Below are positions 1-11,487 of a DNA stretch of 64,000 bases, piece after piece. This DNA is from Methylobacterium oryzae (lineage in GTDB: Bacteria; Pseudomonadota; Alphaproteobacteria; Rhizobiales; Beijerinckiaceae). The stretch spans positions 3,739,001 to 3,803,000 of the forward strand of contig NZ_CP090349.1 in NCBI RefSeq assembly GCF_021398735.1, read 5' to 3'. The notes beneath the pieces are model-generated. The model saw only the letters and a list, made by a program, of their open reading frames with translations. It was not told where the DNA came from and did no database searches. Position numbers and translations under genes: made by a program. The number at the start of each line of letters is the position of its first letter. Within the stretch, counting starts at the first letter, position 1.

Positions 1-64
1 CCTCCGCGTCGATCACGATCCACTTCTTGTCGACCTCGGCGGGCTTCAGCGAGGTGGTCTTCAT
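1..64 (-). CDS. rplM: Ribosomal protein L13, N-terminal fragment (runs off the window)
   Basis: Only the first 21 codons are inside the window. The ATG lies at 62-64 on the minus strand and the peptide begins [20 protein letters not shown], the characteristic start of bacterial L13, a 50S subunit protein. In most bacteria rplM is followed by rpsI, which would lie beyond the left edge. The 200 bases upstream carry no other gene and must hold its promoter, downstream of the terminator at 132-167. Confidence 0.85.
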
Positions 65-131
65 AGCCAAATCCCAGGGGTTCCGACGGACCGGACCCCG
101 ACGCGTCGGGATCCGCGGACATCGGGGTGCC

Positions 132-167
132 GAAAAACGAGCCGCCGCGTGGGGCACACGCGGCGGC
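132..167 (-). terminator. Rho-independent terminator downstream of the CoA-binding protein gene
   Basis: A perfect 11-bp stem (141-151 with 157-167, loop of 5) is followed on the minus strand by a run of five T (132-136 region). It lies about 105 bases past the stop of the gene at 275-892 and before the rplM start, so it separates the two minus-strand units. Confidence 0.75.
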
Positions 168-274
168 GGTGCCGGGTGCATAGACGGCCCCAGACGCTGG
201 GTCAACAGGGAAGTTTAAGATCCCGGAAAAGCTATTTTGTTCAGTAGGTTGGCGGTTAAGGTATCAGAGTACCG

Positions 275-892
275 CTACCCGTCGGAGCGCCGGCCCCGCT
301 CCGCGATGGTCAGCTTCTGGACGCCCCTGGCCGCCAGGACCGGCTTCCGGGCGCTGAGGATCCGGGAGTTCACGCCGGTCCAGCCGATCTCGCCGGAGAG
401 CCGGCCGTACTCGATCTTGGGGCAGCGGTTCATGATCACCGTCACTCCGCGCGCCTCGGCCCGGGCAGCGGCCGCGTCGTCGCGCACGCCGAGCTGCATC
501 CAGATCATCTTCGGCGGCGGCGTCAGCGCCAGCGCCTCGTCGACCAGCGGTCCCGCGGCGGCGGAGTTGCGGAAGATCTCGACCATGTCGATCGGCTGGT
601 CGCCCAGCCCGGCCTGGACCTCGGCCAGGGAGGCGGCCACCCGGCGCCCGAGCAGGTCCTGTCCGGCGAGACCGGGATTGACCGGCGTCACCGCGTAGCC
701 CCGGTCGAGCAGGTATTTCAGGACGATCCAGCTCGGGCGCGCCGGGTTCGCCGAGGCCCCCACCAGCGCGATCGTGCGCGTGCCGTTCAGGATCGTGCGG
801 ATCTGCGCGTCCGGGTAGCGGGCGTGCCGCTCCGCGAGCGCCGCCGCCTCGCTGGGCGCGGGCGGCCGGTTGTCGTGGCCCGTCTCGTCCAT
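275..892 (-). CDS. CoA-binding domain protein (YccU family)
   Basis: A 205-residue protein of the small CoA_binding (Rossmann-fold) family. Residues about 37-52 carry the nucleotide-binding signature TIALVGASANPARPS, followed by the family's typical VTPVNP and later MIWMQLGV and NRCPKIEYGRL segments. Family members bind CoA in a succinyl-CoA-synthetase-like fold, but the cellular role is not established. The ATG at 890-892 is the only reasonable start. The gene stands alone and is followed by a terminator at 132-167. Confidence 0.85.
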   Translation of the reverse strand: MDETGHDNRPPAPSEAAALAERHARYPDAQIRTILNGTRTIALVGASANPARPSWIVLKYLLDRGYAVTPVNPGLAGQDLLGRRVAASLAEVQAGLGDQPIDMVEIFRNSAAAGPLVDEALALTPPPKMIWMQLGVRDDAAAARAEARGVTVIMNRCPKIEYGRLSGEIGWTGVNSRILSARKPVLAARGVQKLTIAERGRRSDG

Positions 893-1019
893 AGCGTGTT
901 CCCTCGTCGTCCGGATGATCGCGGGTCGCGTCGCGGTTCCTGCCGCGTTCCGTGCCGCGCTTCTTGCCGCGTTTATGGCCGCGCGTCTCGCCGCGGTCCC
1001 GGCCTCGGCGCGGCCGCCA

Positions 1020-2342
<1,323 letters not shown>

Positions 2343-2488
2343 GTCGAATCCCTCTGCGGGCTCGGAGGGTGCCGATGACGATCCGGCCGCCCGGCGCGTA
2401 TAGGGTCGGTCCGCGCCGGCGTCGACTCGCCTCGGCCCGCGCGGAGCGCTGCCCCGGACCGCGCGGGGCGAGACCATGGGGCGTGACG

Positions 2489-2755
2489 ATGCCTGATCTC
2501 CGCTGGACCGAGGGGCCGGTCCACTGCACCGACCTCGTCGACGGGACCGGCAAGGTCTTCGGCTATGTCGGCCCCTGCGCCGCGGGCACGCGCGGCTACG
2601 TCGTCCAGTCCGGTTCGGAATGGCCGCCGCGCCCGGCCGCCTTCACCGATCACCCTGCGGCCGAGGCGGCCCGCGCCTGGGTCGAGGCCGCGGTGGCCGC
2701 GCGCGCCTTCCGGCCGGTCCGCATCCTCCGGGAGGACATTGCGCCAAGCGACTGA
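2489..2755 (+). CDS. Hypothetical protein, 88 aa
   Basis: A small acidic to neutral protein beginning MPDLRWTEGPVHCTDLVDG, with one cysteine near each end of the first third and an alanine-rich amphipathic C-terminal half. I do not recognise the family. It diverges from the UDP-sugar dehydrogenase across a gap of about 145 bases and is followed 70 bases later by another short gene. A GTG two codons upstream (2483) is an alternative start. No membrane segment or signal peptide is visible. Confidence 0.55.
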   Translation: MPDLRWTEGPVHCTDLVDGTGKVFGYVGPCAAGTRGYVVQSGSEWPPRPAAFTDHPAAEAARAWVEAAVAARAFRPVRILREDIAPSD

Positions 2756-2824
2756 TTGCCCGGCGCGGTTCAGGAACTCGTCAGGTTCGCTCGGCTTTGT
2801 TGTGGCGTGGAGTGGAGGCGCCCG

Positions 2825-2959
2825 ATGGCCGAAATCTGCATCACGGAAGATCAGAACGGACGGTGGACCGTCTACACCGCCGGACTGGTGGTGACGGACC
2901 TGACGCGCGAGGCCGCCGAGGCCTTCGCGGCGAGCTACCGCCGCGTCACGGCCGGCTGA
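2825..2959 (+). CDS. Small hypothetical protein, 44 aa
   Basis: Begins MAEICITEDQNGRWTVYTAG and ends in a short helix rich in Ala and Glu. A strong purine-rich site (GGAGTGGAGG) stands 6-15 bases before the ATG. An in-frame ATG at 2756 lacks such a site. Of unknown function. Its beta-hairpin-like start and small size resemble short conserved proteins of unknown function in Methylobacterium, but I cannot name a family. Confidence 0.45.
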   Translation: MAEICITEDQNGRWTVYTAGLVVTDLTREAAEAFAASYRRVTAG

Positions 2960-3087
2960 GCCCGGGGCCTTTTCCGGCGCGCGGGGTGGGCCTCCGGACC
3001 GCCCGCGCGTTCGGGCTCCGGGGCGCGCCGTGCTATGAGGCGCGATGAGCCCCGATCGCCCTGTCGCGGGCAATGAGGTCGATCATC

Positions 3088-3441
3088 ATGCGCCTGTTCC
3101 TGCTCGCCGCCGCCCTGCTGGCGCTGCCCGCCCCTGCCTCGGCGCTGTGCCGCTGCACGTGCATCCGGGGCGAGATGAAGGCGATCTGCCAGGAGACCGA
3201 CCTCACGATCCCGATCTGCCAGGGGCTCTGCGAGACCACGATCCGGCAGGAGCGGGTCATCGTGCCGCTGGCCGGCGGCCGGCAGGCCTTCGAGCCGGCC
3301 CAGTCGACGAACCCCTCGCCCGGTGGCCTCGCGACGCAGGATCCCAACCTGGACACCAACCCGAACGGCACCGTGCTCGGCACGCCGAGCCAGCTCTCCG
3401 GGAGCGTCGGGTCGAGCCTGTCCTCCGGCAGCGGGCGCTGA
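3088..3441 (+). CDS. Secreted cysteine-rich protein, 117 aa
   Basis: The protein starts with a clear signal peptide (MRLFLLAAALLALPAPASA) and cleavage is predicted before LCRCTC. The mature N-terminus holds six cysteines within about 32 residues, in a C-x-C-x-C ... C ... C-x3-C pattern that suggests disulfides or metal binding. The C-terminal half is low-complexity (Pro, Asn, Gly, Ser). The ATG at 3088 was chosen because GAGGTC lies at -13 and the signal peptide starts there; an upstream ATG at 3073 would add five residues. Function unknown; a periplasmic or exported location is inferred. Confidence 0.65.
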   Translation: MRLFLLAAALLALPAPASALCRCTCIRGEMKAICQETDLTIPICQGLCETTIRQERVIVPLAGGRQAFEPAQSTNPSPGGLATQDPNLDTNPNGTVLGTPSQLSGSVGSSLSSGSGR

Positions 3442-3447
3442 GCCACG

Positions 3448-3480
3448 AAAAAGCCCCGCGCGGCGGGTGCCGGCGGGGCT
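3448..3480 (-). terminator. Stem-loop with T-run, probable terminator
   Basis: An 8-bp GC stem (3452-3459 with 3473-3480) is flanked on the + strand by an A-run, so read on the minus strand it is a hairpin followed by five T. It lies between the convergent secreted protein gene (ends 3441) and the cytochrome gene (ends 3698). It would stop minus-strand transcripts from the cytochrome, although it is about 220 bases past that stop, and may work in both directions. Confidence 0.5.
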
Positions 3481-3697
3481 GAAGGTTGAGGACGCCCGGT
3501 GCGTTACGCCGGGCGACTGCGCGTAGAGTAGCACCATCCCGCGCGATGGGAAGCTCTCGTGGCAAGAAAACGAGACTATTTTTCCGCAATACTTGAGAAA
3601 AACGCGGAATTCCCCGCTCGGACGGGCCGGGCGGGGTTGATCGCGGCGCGCGCGCGGCGAGGGGCCGCGCGGTTGCTGGGTCCGAGACGCGGACGAC

Positions 3698-4063
3698 TTA
3701 GGACTGGGTCTTCAGATAGGCGATCACGTCGTTGATCTTCTTGTCGTCCGCGATGCCCTGGAAGATCATCTTGTTGCCCGGCACCTTCGCCTTCGGGTTC
3801 TTCAGCCACTCGTGCAGGTTGGCCTCGTCCCAGGTGATGCCCGAGTTCTTCAGCGCGGCCGAGTAGTTGTAGCCCTCGTAGGTGCCCGCCTTGCGGCCGA
3901 CGACGCCCTTCAGGTCGGGACCGACGCCGTTCTTCTGGAAGTTGTGGCACGCCTTGCAGGGGGCGAACGCCTTCTCGCCGGCGGCGGCGTCGCCGGCCTC
4001 CTGGGCCTGCGCCGCGAGCGGCATGACGACGGCGAGGACGGCGCCGATTGCAAGCATACGCAT
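3698..4063 (-). CDS. Soluble class I c-type cytochrome
   Basis: A 121-residue periplasmic electron carrier. Residues 1-20 form a signal peptide ending AQAQ. The haem attachment motif CKACH is at residues 36-40, with His40 as the proximal ligand, and Met99 in the PGNKMIFQG loop is the likely sixth ligand. The GPDLKGVVGRKAG segment and the C-terminal DVIAYLKTQ helix are typical of cytochrome c2/c550-like proteins. Nothing next to it names the electron partner, so a role with a particular dehydrogenase or oxidase cannot be assigned. The upstream region is unusually AT-rich and probably contains the promoter. Confidence 0.9.
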   Translation of the reverse strand: MRMLAIGAVLAVVMPLAAQAQEAGDAAAGEKAFAPCKACHNFQKNGVGPDLKGVVGRKAGTYEGYNYSAALKNSGITWDEANLHEWLKNPKAKVPGNKMIFQGIADDKKINDVIAYLKTQS

Positions 4064-5125
4064 GTATAAACCCCAATCCTAAAGATAAGCTTCGCGGTTT
4101 TGACAGAAAAACTGCGCGATGCAAGCGAAAAAATCTGTGCCTGGGCGCAGATTATATTGGTCGCTGCATCACATCATGTCGAAGTCCTTGCCGGCCGCGG
4201 TGGCGGGCCTTCGCGGCCGGCGCGCAGCGCCGTGGCGCGCTGCCGCCCGCGCGTGGCGCGGCACGCCCACAGAGGGGAGAGGCGGCGGACCTGAGAATGC
4301 TTCCAACCTTGGCATGTCGGGATGTTGACGTGCGCCGCGGTGCGATAATCCGTCCGGATCCGGAAAATCCGTCTCGCTCCGGGATCCGAGGGCGGCGCGC
4401 ACGGGAAAGGGCCCGCCGCGGCGAGCCCTGCGGGGTGCCGGGGACGGGCGCGGTCGGTGCTAGGCGGCGAGCGGCAGCCGGACCGTCGGCGGGCGGCGCT
4501 CCGGCGCCGCTGCGGCCCGGGCCATCGCCGCGCCCGTATCCCAGGCCGCCGGCGCCGCGACCCGCGCGACGAGGATCGTCGTCTCCAGCATGCGGGGTGC
4601 CGCCGTCAGCGGGCGGGGCATCGTCGGTCGGTGGCAGGTCATGGCGGCTCCGCGGCTTCTCCCGCGGGCCTTGCGCCCGAATGGTTACCGCCGTGTCTCC
4701 GCCGGGCCGGCGCGCGCAGATGTGATGCGCCGGCCTTCACAGTGGTGGCGTTCGTCGATCGAGTGCCGGTACAGTTCAGCGGCGGCCCGTTTCGGCTGCC
4801 GTCCCTCGCAGCATCTCGAGGCGCGTGCGGCGCAGTCGTCCGCCCTGCGTCGGCAAGCTGTTCTCGTGACTCGACGGAAACGCGTCTTCGCTGATCGCGG
4901 TGGAAGAGGGAGCATCCGCTCAGCAACTGTCCGCCGTGATCGGGCCACCGCCCAATGCCGTCTGCCACGCCCCACCGGCATCTTCACGCCCGACTGCCGC
5001 TGTCGAGGCGAGATGGAGCCCGGCGCGTTACTCGTCGTTTCGCCTACTTCGACCGAGGGGCGGTTGGTCGGATCGAGCAGGTGACGGCACCCATCCGGAA
5101 ATGTTCTGCCCAATTCATCGGGCGA
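4064..5125. other. About 1 kb with no well-supported gene
   Basis: The first 110 bases are AT-rich and probably carry the cytochrome promoter. The rest is GC-rich with frequent stops in most frames. The only small frame with a plausible ribosome site is the minus-strand one at 4460-4642. The last part, near 5100, abuts the 3' end of the low-GC glycosyltransferase gene. I see no tRNA, insertion sequence or clear terminator. Confidence 0.5.
4460..4642 (-). CDS. Possible small protein, 60 aa (weak)
   Basis: An Ala/Pro/Arg-rich frame begins MTCHRPTMPRPL. GGAG stands 6 bases before the ATG. There is no recognisable domain, and composition alone could produce such a frame in GC-rich DNA. Kept only because of the ribosome site and the otherwise empty surroundings. 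Confidence 0.25.
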   Translation of the reverse strand: MTCHRPTMPRPLTAAPRMLETTILVARVAAPAAWDTGAAMARAAAAPERRPPTVRLPLAA

Positions 5126-7072
5126 CTAAGAAATTGCCGCATCCAGACATCTGCTGAGGCTCGGAATGTTTACCTTGAGGTCGAAGCTCGTCCAGACAAA
5201 ATAAGGATTTGTCCTGATCGTCCCAGATCCCATCGAGACCCAACAACGCTGGCCAATGGCGGCTGCGATCGCGGTGAAGGTTTCGAAATGGTGGGGGCCG
5301 GAGGTCATGATTACAACGCGCGTGGATGAAGGGCAGAATATCAAATTGGTGAGCGCAGCCCCTGCGGGAGCTACTACAAGCTCGACGTCCTTGAAGAACT
5401 CGATCTGCTCAGTCAGCGACATGCGTCCGGTATCGACCGGCGCGATGGAGTAACGCGAGAGCAATCGCACCAGCGCTTTCTCGTTTTGGTTCTGCCGAGA
5501 TCCGGCGCTTCTCCGACTAAGATAGACCCGCTTGCCCGGCCTGGGTGCCGGGAGATGTCGAGATAGCGCCGACCGCATCATCAACACTGAAGTTGGCCGC
5601 GGGACCATAAGTATCGAACTGTTTTGTACATGATGCACGCGCTCGAACCAGTAGTTTCTGACATCATGGTCAAGCACGGAAATCTTGTCGTCCGATGGTA
5701 GGGCGAGGCGCAGGCTGTCGGACTGAAATGGCTGAAGCGCTGATTCGAGGTATATGGTCGCTTCGGCCGTTGCCGGGCTGGACTTCAGCATCATAAGGGC
5801 TGGTAGCGTTTCCAGTAACCAATGATAATAGTTGAATGTTGCTCCGATGAGCAGGATCGCCTCGCCAGTAACGGCATGCTCGGCGGGCCAAAGGCCTACG
5901 ACGGCCGTATCGTCGGCGACAGCATATAGATCGGGCGAGAACAGCTTCCGATGTAGACCGGGGAGCCCTTTGCCGTCAGTGATGAGGAAACGGTCGTCGG
6001 CGATCAGAATGCCATGCTTGAGGGAGCGAGCGTTCGCGAAGGAGCTCGCCCAGATATCGGGAAAGTGAAGAGATGTCTGAACAACTTCTGGCCCATGGCT
6101 GTCAGCCACGTAGGTTCCTGACAGGACAGTGGCCGGGTATTTGAGTTCGGCGGTCTCACAGAGCAAGTCTGCAGCTTCCCGAGTGCTGGCGATTTCGATG
6201 TGGCGCATCCGAGCCGATCGATCGGGGAAGCATTCCAGGTCGCTGAACGATTCTTTTGCTTCATCGGGAGATATAGCATTATTGGCGACTGCGTTCGCGT
6301 AAAAAGCCGCATGGCGAGCAAGTCGACTATCGGCGGTTATGCGTGAGAGTTGCAAAATTCCCGCCTCGACATTTCCTGCGTCTATGAGCGCCCGTCCCAA
6401 CGCGCGTTGGGCCATCAAATTGTTTGGTCTTGCCGCCACTGCCTTCTCGTACCAAGCGATCGCCAGTGCGAACTTCTCATCTGCGGCTACTTCTGATATT
6501 TGAAAATCGCGCGGCGATACTGCCTTGCCCGGACGGTAAAAGCCGCCGTCGCGGTATCCCCGCATCTCCTTTGACCAATTTGCGTGCAGATGCTCGACAT
6601 CCGCCAAACCGAAGCATCCCTCAAATGTGTGCCCGAGCTTGGTCATCCTCAGGTAGACGGAACGCGCCTCTGTGAACCGTCCCACATGCTTGAGGTATCC
6701 TGCGAAGAGAATGCCGACGAGAAGCGCCGGTGTCTCCGATATGCGCTCCGAAATGTTGGCAAAATCTTCTTGTATTCCATCGCGAAGATGGTGTTCGTGG
6801 TGGACCGGCCACGGCACGACAATTGGATCAGAAATCGGGATAAGGAGTGCCCTTAAAGGATTTCCATAGGCTGATACCATTTGGCGGCCGCATACATTCT
6901 GCATGTCAGAAATATCTTTATGCAGTCTCGTAAGTGACCTTCCCCTCAGCCAGCCAATATGGCCGTATACGCATATATCTCGAATTATGTGATCCATATC
7001 TGCGGATTTTTTGGCAGATATTATTGCGTCCGACAAGTAAAATAGACGATCAGAGATGAATCTATTAAGCAT
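5126..7072 (-). CDS. TPR-containing glycosyltransferase family 61 protein
   Basis: A 648-residue protein. The N-terminal half is helical, with a tetratricopeptide-like stretch at about residues 205-240 (FALAIAWYEKAVAARPNNLM). The C-terminal 300 residues carry the GT61 (DUF563) fold: YYHWLLETLPALMML, KRVYLSRRSAGSRQNQNE and ELVVAPAGAALTNLIFCP are the family's three recognisable blocks. GT61 enzymes transfer sugars such as xylose or GlcNAc in eukaryotes, and bacterial members sit in capsule and polysaccharide loci. Base and codon use are clearly more AT-rich than the flanks, suggesting horizontal acquisition. It is followed, toward lower coordinates, by about 1 kb of empty DNA, and preceded 96 bases away by the beta-propeller gene, probably in the same unit. 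Acceptor and donor are unknown. Confidence 0.8.
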   Translation of the reverse strand: MLNRFISDRLFYLSDAIISAKKSADMDHIIRDICVYGHIGWLRGRSLTRLHKDISDMQNVCGRQMVSAYGNPLRALLIPISDPIVVPWPVHHEHHLRDGIQEDFANISERISETPALLVGILFAGYLKHVGRFTEARSVYLRMTKLGHTFEGCFGLADVEHLHANWSKEMRGYRDGGFYRPGKAVSPRDFQISEVAADEKFALAIAWYEKAVAARPNNLMAQRALGRALIDAGNVEAGILQLSRITADSRLARHAAFYANAVANNAISPDEAKESFSDLECFPDRSARMRHIEIASTREAADLLCETAELKYPATVLSGTYVADSHGPEVVQTSLHFPDIWASSFANARSLKHGILIADDRFLITDGKGLPGLHRKLFSPDLYAVADDTAVVGLWPAEHAVTGEAILLIGATFNYYHWLLETLPALMMLKSSPATAEATIYLESALQPFQSDSLRLALPSDDKISVLDHDVRNYWFERVHHVQNSSILMVPRPTSVLMMRSALSRHLPAPRPGKRVYLSRRSAGSRQNQNEKALVRLLSRYSIAPVDTGRMSLTEQIEFFKDVELVVAPAGAALTNLIFCPSSTRVVIMTSGPHHFETFTAIAAAIGQRCWVSMGSGTIRTNPYFVWTSFDLKVNIPSLSRCLDAAIS

Positions 7073-7168
7073 CTATTTTCCGATATATTATTGGGCTTCC
7101 ATGCGATCGCTCTGTCTATGCGGCGACGGCGAGCCCAAAAGTAATCGCACTGTCGGTCAATCGTGCCT

Positions 7169-8083
7169 CTACGGCACCCATCTTGCGACGCCGACGCCCG
7201 TGCTGCCGTAATCATTGCCGTTGTAGAACATGAAGCGTCCATGCTCGTTCTCGACGATCGAAGCGAAGCCGATCATCTCGGAATCCCAACCCGACGCAGA
7301 GGCGTTTATACCAACTTCATCGTCTCGTCGGGTCCAGTGAATACCGTCGGGCGAGGTCCCATAGCCGATCCGGTAGATCTTGGAATGTGTGCGAATGGAG
7401 TACCACATCCGATACTCATCACCGGCTCTCTCAACATGCGGGCGCCCGAACCCGTACTCATCCGGCGCTTCGGGCATGAGGGCCGGCCTCCCACGCGTCG
7501 GCCACGTGATGCCGTCCGCGGACTCGGCGTAGGCAACGTAGTAGGTCGGGACCGCCTTGCCATCTGCCGTGATGATAGAAGAGCCAGCCGCGTACCACGC
7601 CTTCCAGAGATCGCCATCCTTGATGATGGCGGCGCCGGAGCGCACTAAGAGCTCCTCTGAGCTGCGTTCTAGGACAGGGGTGAGCTGATGGCGGGTGAAC
7701 GTCTCGCCGTTATCGTCGCTGAAAGCGAGCCCGGTCAGTAACAGGTAGCGGGCGCGCGGCGTCAGCTGCCAGCCCGCATAATACATCCTCAGCCGGTTCC
7801 CATCGCGCACGACGGAAAGCGGAGACACGCCGTTGTCGTCGAAGGCGCCGGGTACGCCAATGTCGAGCGACGGCCGTTCCGAGATCCGGATCACCCGGCG
7901 AGGGTCGGAAGCGGCGACGTCCACGAAACCGAGGCGTCCGACGTTCTCCGTATCTCGAAAAGCGAGGAAAATCCGAATGGTGTCACGATCTATCTGTATG
8001 GCGGTCGGCAGGTAGGGATGCGAATGCATCCAGTCCCGGCTGCCGTCTGTGTTATATATAACGCCGAGCTTCTCCCAGATCAT
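7169..8083 (-). CDS. Glycoside hydrolase-like five-bladed beta-propeller protein
   Basis: A 304-residue protein without a signal peptide. It shows repeated blade-like segments (LRMYYAGW, WKAWYAAGS, YRMWYSIRTHS, GRFMFYNGND) each followed by an x-D-G-x-x-W/F turn (SADGITW, SPDGIHW, SDDNGETF), as in the GH43/GH32/GH130 superfamily and related enzymes used in glycan loci. Catalytic residues cannot be assigned from the sequence alone. The ATG at 8081-8083 has GAGGAA at about -13. It precedes the GT61 gene on the same strand, so both may act on the same surface glycan. AT content is raised compared with the chromosome around it. Confidence 0.65.
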   Translation of the reverse strand: MIWEKLGVIYNTDGSRDWMHSHPYLPTAIQIDRDTIRIFLAFRDTENVGRLGFVDVAASDPRRVIRISERPSLDIGVPGAFDDNGVSPLSVVRDGNRLRMYYAGWQLTPRARYLLLTGLAFSDDNGETFTRHQLTPVLERSSEELLVRSGAAIIKDGDLWKAWYAAGSSIITADGKAVPTYYVAYAESADGITWPTRGRPALMPEAPDEYGFGRPHVERAGDEYRMWYSIRTHSKIYRIGYGTSPDGIHWTRRDDEVGINASASGWDSEMIGFASIVENEHGRFMFYNGNDYGSTGVGVARWVP

Positions 8084-8861
8084 GCGGCATTCCTCGTCTT
8101 TTTGCCCTGCGTTCCGTTGGATTGACCTGGATCAGCGAATTTTGCAACCAGTGGACGTGCCTCTCTTGATTTGTCTGTAACTGGCTGCTTGCTTGGCAGT
8201 GCAGCGATTGTTCGGTAACATTCCATTCGCGTGCTCGATTTCCCCTCCACGGTCTTCTCTCGCCGTGACTGGGCCGGGCGCCCGTGCGCGCGCCTCGTGC
8301 GCCGGTATTGGCCTCCGGCGAAGCGGGAGGCGATAGGGCAGCACGCGCTGATTGTCATCGATCAATTCGGCGCCGAGGCGTACCGGCAGGGTGGGGCGGC
8401 CGAGAAGCGGGTGTGCCCCTCCGATCGGCGCGGTTCGGCGAGGCCTGCGATGCCTCGACAGCCGAGAGCCTTGACCCTGAGCCTGTTGAGGGGCTTCCCC
8501 ACCCTCGAATGCGAGATGATCGCCTGTCGGCGCGTCCGCTCGCAGGCCGAAACCGCAATGGTATGGCTCAGCGGTATCGAGGGCTTCTACATCCCGCTGT
8601 GCCGCCACGCGGCGATCGCTTATCGCTACCTTCGTCTGCGAGCGGGAGACCGGAGCCAAACCCTCGTTGATCTCTGCCCAGCCAGATCCGCCCACAATCC
8701 ACGAAAGTGCGGCAATCAACCTCTACCCTCGCTGGTGACCTCATCGGCCTCGTCCAATGCAACGACGGCCAAATCTGAAGCCATCATCCCCTCGGTCGGT
8801 CGGGCGGATGATGGGGTGGAGGGTAAGGCCTCAGAGACACATCTGCAAAATCAACATAAGT
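8084..8861. other. About 780 bases without a supported gene between the glycan genes and tRNA-Ser
   Basis: Several frames stay open for 60-190 codons here, but none has a convincing product or ribosome site. GC content returns to the chromosomal level. A short repeat-like palindrome (CCCTGAGCCTGTTGAGGGG, near 8474-8492) resembles the dispersed palindromes seen in many proteobacterial genomes. The segment may be decayed mobile or exchanged DNA next to the tRNA, but I cannot identify a transposase or integrase remnant. Confidence 0.4.
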
Positions 8862-8951
8862 TGGCGGAGGGAGCGGGATTCGAACCCGCGATACCGTTTC
8901 CGGTATACACACTTTCCAGGCGTGCGCCTTCAACCACTCGGCCACCCCTCC
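8862..8951 (-). tRNA. tRNA-Ser (anticodon GGA)
   Basis: A 90-base class II tRNA on the minus strand. The acceptor stem begins GGAGGGG and pairs with TCCCTCC, followed by discriminator G and an encoded CCA (8862-8864). The D-arm GCCGAGTGG, the anticodon loop CTGGAAA with GGA, a long variable arm (TACCGGAAACGGTA) and the T-arm GGTTCGAATCC are all present. It reads UCC/UCU serine codons. Its 3' end faces the AT-rich glycan gene patch at 5-8 kb, the side where integrating elements usually insert. Confidence 0.97.
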
Positions 8952-9092
8952 GTCCGCGAACCGGGCACCCGGGCGCGCACGCGGCGCGGCGGGCGCGGCC
9001 AGGGCCGCGCGGTGCCGTGCTGTTAGCTGGGTGCGCCGTCCGGCGCAAGGCGCAGACGGCCGGGCGACGCGAAAACCGCCCGGCCGCGCCGC

Positions 9093-11363
<2,271 letters not shown>

Positions 11364-11487
11364 GGACACTCCGGAACGCGACCCGCCCGGCCACGTGCCG
11401 CTGCGGGGAGCCCCTGGTGAACGTGCCGGAAACAGCGAAGCTCCCGCAGTGCCGCAAAAATCGCGGGGCGTGACGACCGTGTCCCGC

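Noticed and set aside
8469..8500. A DPEPVEG-encoding palindrome as a mobile element
   Set aside because: Only one short copy was seen in the window; it resembles widespread dispersed palindromes and does not support a mobile element here.
8132..8719. A 195-codon minus-strand frame that might be a transposase remnant
   Set aside because: No catalytic motif, ribosome site or terminal inverted repeat could be found, so I treat the region as unassigned.
8757..9026. A plus-strand frame with a peptide starting [18 protein letters not shown]
   Set aside because: It is the antisense of the tRNA-Ser gene. This peptide is a well-known false prediction over tRNA-Ser genes.
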